Source: Thermoplasmata archaeon (GTDB lineage Archaea; Thermoplasmatota; Thermoplasmata; Lutacidiplasmatales; UBA184). Taken from it: a stretch of DNA of 16,698 bases. This document shows, in pieces, positions 13,153 to 16,698 of the stretch (the stretch's first letter is position 1; each line of letters starts with the position of its first letter). A program made the position numbers and the translations under genes. Below the pieces are notes generated by a model. It was not told where the DNA came from and ran no database searches. It saw only the letters and a program-made list of their open reading frames with translations. The DNA is taken from contig JAKATE010000029.1 of assembly GCA_021828085.1 (NCBI GenBank), positions 1 through 16,698 of the forward strand, in the 5' to 3' direction.

Positions 13153-13178
13153 CTTTTATCATTCCTCGAGCATAAATT
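13153..13178 (+). promoter_or_regulatory. Promoter region of the kinase-Hpt operon
   Basis: Two AT-rich candidates stand out, CTTTTATC (13153-13160) and CATAAATT (13171-13178). They predict leaders of roughly 73 or 55 nt before GTG 13256. In either case the SD-containing hairpin at 13223-13251 is part of the leader, unlike the leaderless genes elsewhere in the window. Confidence 0.4.
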
Positions 13179-13222
13179 CCGCTAGGTCAGGGCATGCACT
13201 GTTCCGGGGAGCTATTGTTCGA

Positions 13223-13251
13223 GCGCACCCCGGGACCCTTCGGGGAGGCGC
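13223..13251 (+). promoter_or_regulatory. Hairpin overlapping the ribosome binding site of the kinase gene
   Basis: GCGC (13223-13226) pairs with GCGC (13248-13251), and CCCCG (13228-13232) with CGGGG (13241-13245), with a small bulge and an 8-nt loop. The strong Shine-Dalgarno GGAGG (13244-13248), 7 nt before GTG 13256, is mostly inside the 3' arm. It could limit initiation; this is inferred from pairing only. Confidence 0.4.
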
Positions 13252-13255
13252 CGCG

Positions 13256-15916
13256 GTGAGCGACGAGAAGGACCCGGACCTGGACCTCGAGCTCCCGAAG
13301 GACCACGTGCTCTCCACCATGCAGGCCCAGCGCCTGCTCCACCAGCGCAACGAGCTCCTGCTCAAGGTCCGTCACGTCCTGAAGAAGGAGGTCGACCGGC
13401 GCCACCGCGCGGAGATGCGAGCCGCCGTGGAGGCGGCCATCAGCCGTATCCTGATGGGGGTCGACCAGTTCTCGGAGGCGCTCCCCACCCTGGTCCGGGC
13501 CCTCGCCCTGGGGCTCGAGTGGGAGGCCGGGGAGTACTGGCTGTACGACCCGGAGCACCAGCGGCTCCACTGGAAGGGCCTCTGGTGGCACGAGTCGCTC
13601 GACCTCAGCGCCTTCGAGGAGGCGAGCTACGACGCGGCCGTGGCCCAGGGCGAGGGGCTCGTCGGCCGCGTCTGGCAGAGCGGACAGGCCCAGTGGGTGC
13701 ACGTGATCGGGGACGACCCCAATCGGATGCGCGCCTCGGAAGCCACGAAGGTCGGTTTCCGGACCGCCCTCGGGCTTCCCTTCCACGCGGGAGGGGGGGT
13801 CGAAGGGGTGCTCGTGCTCTACCACCGCGGGGTCCGGCATCACGAGGACGAGGAGCTCACCTACGTGAGCAAGGTCCTGCGCCGGATCGAGCAGATGGCG
13901 GCCTGGAAGTGGGGCGAACAATCCCGCGCCCAGACCGTGGAGGAGGTCGGGCGGATCATCACGGGCCTCCCGCTGGCGGCGATGGTGGTCGATGCGTCGG
14001 GGAAGGTCGCCTACGCGAGCCAGCCCGCCCGGCTGCTCTTGGGCAAAGCCTCGACGAACGGCTTCGCCCTGCAGGAGTTTTCCACCACGAGCCTCGCCTA
14101 CATCAGCGGCACGGACAAGCTGTACCCGTACGAGCTCCTCCCGATGGTCCGCGCCATGAAGGGGGAGTCCTGCAAGGCCGACGACCTGGAGGTCCGGGGC
14201 GGGGGACGCACCACCGCGCTGGAGGTCTGGTCGAGCCCCGTCTACGGGGAGGCGGGCCGGGTGGACTTCGCCGTGGCCGTCTTCGTCGATGTCTCGGACT
14301 TCAAGCGTCACAAGATCGAGCTGCAGAGGGCCAAGGAGGCCGCCCAGGCCGCCGACCGGGCCAAGAGCGAGTTCGTCTCCCGGATGAGCCACGAGATCCG
14401 GACCCCGCTCAACGCCATCCTGGGGATGGTCGACCTCCTCTGGGAGACAACGCTCAACCAGGACCAGCAGGAGTACGTCCGGATCGCCCGCAACGCCGGG
14501 TCGAACCTGATGGCCCTGGTGAACAACATCCTGGACCTCTCCCGGGTGGAGGCGGGGCGCATGGAGCTCGCCGCCACCCCCTTCCAGCTCGAGGAGTTCC
14601 TCGACCGGACCACCGACCTCTTCGCCCTCAAGGCCCACCAGAAGGGGCTCGAGCTCACCTACTACATCGATCCGGGGGTCCCGGAGCGGCTCGTCGGGGA
14701 CCCGGTCCGGCTCCGCCAGATCCTGGTGAACCTCCTCACCAACGCCATCAAGTTCACCGAGAAGGGGCACGTCATCGTGCGCGCGCGCCGGGACCCCCAC
14801 GACGAGGACCCGGGAGCGCTGCTCTTCTCCGTGACGGACACGGGCATCGGGATCCCCCCGGAGCGCCACCAGGCCATCTTCGAGAGCTTCACCCAGGCGG
14901 CGAGCTCGACCGCCGCCGAGTACGGCGGCAGCGGCCTCGGGCTCACCATCGCCAAGCACCTGGTGGAGATGATGGGCGGCCACATCTGGGTGGACAGCGC
15001 CCCCGGGGAGGGGAGCGTCTTCTCCTTCACCACCAAGCTCCAGGTCCCCCCCGGCACCCCGGTCCGGATGGCCCGGCCCGAGTTCCGGGGCATCCGCATC
15101 CTGGTGATGGAAGAACAGGGCCAGGACCGGGAGGAGGTCCGCTCCATCCTCGCCCGCGCGGGAGTGCAGGTCGTGCTCACCGGCGGGGGACGCGAGGGGC
15201 TCACCGAGTTCAAGCGTGCGAAGAACCGGGGAACCCCCTTCCACCTGGTGATGGTGGCGAGCCGTCTCGCCGACATGAGCGGCTGGGAGGTGGCCAAGGA
15301 GATCGCCGAGCTCGGGAACCTGGCCTCGCTCATCTTCCTCCTCACCCCGGGCCAGCGTGCCCAGGACCTTCCGCGCCTCAAGGAGGTCGGGATCACCAAC
15401 TATCTGGTGAAGCCCGTGGACAACGCCACGCTCATCAGCATCGTGGCGACCGCGCTCCGGGAGACGCGGGCGATCCCCCGGGCCCCGACGCGTCCCGCCG
15501 AGGTCGAGGCGACCGCCACGCCGGACCTTTCGGGGGTCCGCATCCTCCTGGTGGAGGACTCGGAGGACAACCGCTTCCTCCTCCAGCGCTACCTGAGGAA
15601 CACCGCCTGCCGCATCGACACCGCCGAGAACGGCAAGGTGGCCGTGGACAAGTACAAGACCTCCCCGTACGACCTGGTGCTCATGGACCTGCAGATGCCG
15701 TTCATGGACGGCTACGCGGCCACCCGGGCCATCCGCGACTACGAGCGGGAGCGGACGCTCAAGCCCACCCCCATCATCGCGCTCAGCGCCTACGCGATCA
15801 AGGAGGAGGTGGAGAAGAGCCTCAAGGCCGGCTGCGACGCGCACATCACGAAGCCGGTGGAGAAGGCCAAGCTCTTCGAGATCCTCTCGCAGTACAGCAA
15901 GAAGGCGGTGGCCTGA
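13256..15916 (+). CDS. Soluble hybrid histidine kinase (GAF-PAS-HisKA-HATPase-REC-REC)
   Basis: An 886-residue protein from GTG 13256, set by GGAGG 7 nt upstream. Domains in order: coiled region (20-60), GAF sensor (about 60-215), PAS-like domain (230-347), a coiled linker, HisKA with His379 in SRMSHEIRTPLNAILGM, HATPase with N-box NLLTNAIKF (Asn496), G1 DTGIGI (528-533) and G2 GGSGLGL (557-563), then two receivers. REC1 (611-735) has Ala668 where the phospho-acceptor Asp belongs and Glu619-Glu620 as its acidic pair, but keeps Lys719. REC2 (760-880) is complete: Glu767-Asp768, Asp811, Ser844, Lys866. No membrane segment is present, so it senses a cytoplasmic cue, probably through GAF. Expected flow is His379 to Asp811 to the Hpt protein encoded next, whose ATG overlaps this stop. 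The architecture is bacterial in style (BarA-like core). Confidence 0.95.
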   Translation: MSDEKDPDLDLELPKDHVLSTMQAQRLLHQRNELLLKVRHVLKKEVDRRHRAEMRAAVEAAISRILMGVDQFSEALPTLVRALALGLEWEAGEYWLYDPEHQRLHWKGLWWHESLDLSAFEEASYDAAVAQGEGLVGRVWQSGQAQWVHVIGDDPNRMRASEATKVGFRTALGLPFHAGGGVEGVLVLYHRGVRHHEDEELTYVSKVLRRIEQMAAWKWGEQSRAQTVEEVGRIITGLPLAAMVVDASGKVAYASQPARLLLGKASTNGFALQEFSTTSLAYISGTDKLYPYELLPMVRAMKGESCKADDLEVRGGGRTTALEVWSSPVYGEAGRVDFAVAVFVDVSDFKRHKIELQRAKEAAQAADRAKSEFVSRMSHEIRTPLNAILGMVDLLWETTLNQDQQEYVRIARNAGSNLMALVNNILDLSRVEAGRMELAATPFQLEEFLDRTTDLFALKAHQKGLELTYYIDPGVPERLVGDPVRLRQILVNLLTNAIKFTEKGHVIVRARRDPHDEDPGALLFSVTDTGIGIPPERHQAIFESFTQAASSTAAEYGGSGLGLTIAKHLVEMMGGHIWVDSAPGEGSVFSFTTKLQVPPGTPVRMARPEFRGIRILVMEEQGQDREEVRSILARAGVQVVLTGGGREGLTEFKRAKNRGTPFHLVMVASRLADMSGWEVAKEIAELGNLASLIFLLTPGQRAQDLPRLKEVGITNYLVKPVDNATLISIVATALRETRAIPRAPTRPAEVEATATPDLSGVRILLVEDSEDNRFLLQRYLRNTACRIDTAENGKVAVDKYKTSPYDLVLMDLQMPFMDGYAATRAIRDYERERTLKPTPIIALSAYAIKEEVEKSLKAGCDAHITKPVEKAKLFEILSQYSKKAVA

Positions 15917-16242
15917 TGGAGTCCTCGGAGGAGACCAGCCCCATCACCGTCCGGGTCGACGAGACCCTCCGGGACCTTGTCCCGCACTACCTCGAGAACC
16001 GCCACCACGACGTGGAGAAGCTCAAGGAGGCGCTCCAGGCGGGCAACTTCGAGGCCATCCGGGTCCTCGGCCACTCCATGGCCGGGAGCGGAGGGGGCTA
16101 CGGCTTCTCGCGGCTCACCCAGATCGGCCGGGAGCTCGAGCACGCGGGGGAGAAGAGGGACCGGGAGAGGGTCGAGCGGGGCCTTTCCGATCTGGAGAGC
16201 TATCTCCGGCGGATCATCGTCGAGTACACCCCGGCGACCTAG
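15916..16242 (+). CDS. Histidine-containing phosphotransfer (Hpt) protein
   Basis: A 108-residue helical protein from ATG 15916, which shares its A with the kinase stop (TGATG), so the two are translationally coupled. The Hpt helix reads EAIRVLGHSMAGSGGGYGFSRL (46-67), with His53 as the phospho-accepting residue. The usual H-x-x-K-G pattern is H-S-M-A-G here: Ala56 replaces the commonly conserved Lys. The following GGGYGF matches the G-x-x-x-G-F/A bend of the family, and the rest fills a four-helix bundle. It would carry phosphate from REC2 of the kinase to a separate response regulator, possibly the convergent one at 16267. The phosphotransfer partner is inferred from location. Confidence 0.9.
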   Translation: MESSEETSPITVRVDETLRDLVPHYLENRHHDVEKLKEALQAGNFEAIRVLGHSMAGSGGGYGFSRLTQIGRELEHAGEKRDRERVERGLSDLESYLRRIIVEYTPAT

Positions 16243-16248
16243 CCGCCC

Positions 16249-16267
16249 GGAAGGCCCGGGGCCTCCC
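16249..16267. terminator. Hairpin between the convergent Hpt and response-regulator genes
   Basis: A 5-bp stem (16252-16256 with 16260-16264) extended by 2 bp after a mismatch sits in the 24-bp gap between the two stop codons. It could act for both transcripts. There is no T-tract on either strand, so termination is only a possibility. Confidence 0.3.
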
Positions 16268-16698
16268 TAGCTCGCGGGAGGCTGGAGCAGGACCGTGACG
16301 TGGTAACGGCCCTCGAAGACGTGGACGTCCCCGATGGAGTGGCCGCGCGCCTGCATGAGCTCGAAGGTGAAGCGGTTGAAGTCGACCGGCGAGTCGAAGG
16401 CGAGCGTGAGCCCCACCCGGACCACCCCGGAGGAGGTGCCGGTGAGCCGGGAGCTGAAGTCCTCGACGAGCTTGAGCGCCTCCTGGACGCTCGAGACGTT
16501 GATGACCTGGGCGCGCTCGCGCGACTGGCGGCGGGCGAGGGCCTCGTAGATCGTCCGGTTGACCTCGAGCGGGTCGAAGGGCTTCTCGATGTAGCCGTGC
16601 ACCTGGGCCAGGTTCACCGCGCGGAGCACGGAGCCCAGGTTCGTGTGGGCCGTGATGAGCATGCGGAGCGTCTGGGGCCAGCGCTCCTTGACCTCCAT
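16267..16698 (-). CDS. Response regulator with an unrecognised C-terminal domain (partial)
   Basis: The visible 143 residues are the C-terminal part of a gene whose 5' end lies beyond the right edge; the Met at the edge is internal, because the first half of the receiver (acidic pair and phospho-acceptor Asp) is missing. Residues 8-55 match the second half of a receiver: LRMLITAHT with the conserved Thr switch, then VHGYIEKPFDPLEVNRTI with the conserved Lys before Pro. This version with Leu-Ile-Thr-Ala and a YIEKPF end is like receivers of HD-GYP and related regulators. Residues 64-143 (INVSSVQEALKLVEDFSSRLTG, then two strand-rich parts) are a small alpha/beta domain I do not recognise; it is not a winged helix, HD-GYP or GGDEF. 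It is the best nearby candidate for the terminal acceptor of the phosphorelay. Confidence 0.82.
   Translation of the reverse strand: MEVKERWPQTLRMLITAHTNLGSVLRAVNLAQVHGYIEKPFDPLEVNRTIYEALARRQSRERAQVINVSSVQEALKLVEDFSSRLTGTSSGVVRVGLTLAFDSPVDFNRFTFELMQARGHSIGDVHVFEGRYHVTVLLQPPAS

Noticed and set aside
13013..13255. Longer N-terminus of the kinase in the same frame
   Set aside because: The stretch is intergenic in character and contains the promoter; GGAGG at 7 nt from GTG 13256 supports the shorter protein.
13187..15844. 885-codon open frame on the minus strand, antisense to the kinase
   Set aside because: It is a mirror of a high-GC gene: composition is dominated by Gly, Arg, Leu, Val, Glu and Asp with no domain pattern, while the plus frame has every kinase motif.

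Overview
The window is very GC-rich and densely coded, and it looks like a chromosomal segment of an archaeon. Archaeal hallmarks are a Pelota/Dom34 ribosome-rescue factor, a TrmY-type tRNA pseudouridine-54 methyltransferase, a ribbon-helix-helix (RHH) gene directly upstream of an FtsZ-like gene, and TATA boxes about 26 nt upstream of start codons (leaderless or nearly leaderless transcripts). A conserved hypothetical gene resembles, from memory, a Thermoplasmatota family. I therefore favour a high-GC uncultured Thermoplasmatota-like lineage, with low confidence at that rank. I see no insertion sequence, integrase, CRISPR array, rRNA or tRNA.

Layout. 1-661 (-): a SAM-dependent methyltransferase with an N-terminal winged helix, cut by the left edge. 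934-2241 (+): a conserved hypothetical gene, then trmY. 2266-4207 (-): an RHH regulator, an FtsZ-like GTPase and a small SRPBCC-like protein, resembling the cdrS-ftsZ arrangement of haloarchaea. 4371-6651 (+): pelA, then a family 4 type glycosyltransferase. 6627-10277 (-): a molybdate/tungstate cluster of binding protein, permease, ATPase and ModE-like regulator, whose three junctions are all 4-nt overlaps. 10434-11675 (+): an MFS transporter. 11862-12863 (+): an alpha/alpha-toroid (prenyltransferase/squalene-cyclase-like) protein of unknown role. 13256-16242 (+): a soluble hybrid histidine kinase and an Hpt protein overlapping by 1 nt. 16267-16698 (-): a response regulator cut by the right edge.

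How they may work together. The kinase, Hpt and convergent response regulator contain every part of a four-step His-Asp-His-Asp phosphorelay, a bacterial-style design that is unusual in archaea. The first of the kinase's two receivers has lost its phospho-acceptor Asp. The RHH-FtsZ pair is a likely division or cytoskeleton module: a palindrome and a related repeat lie in the RHH promoter, a stop-codon hairpin separates the two genes, and the FtsZ-like protein has lost one T7-loop acidic residue. The oxyanion operon has a 21-bp near-perfect palindrome between its TATA box and its start, a strong operator candidate for the regulator it encodes.
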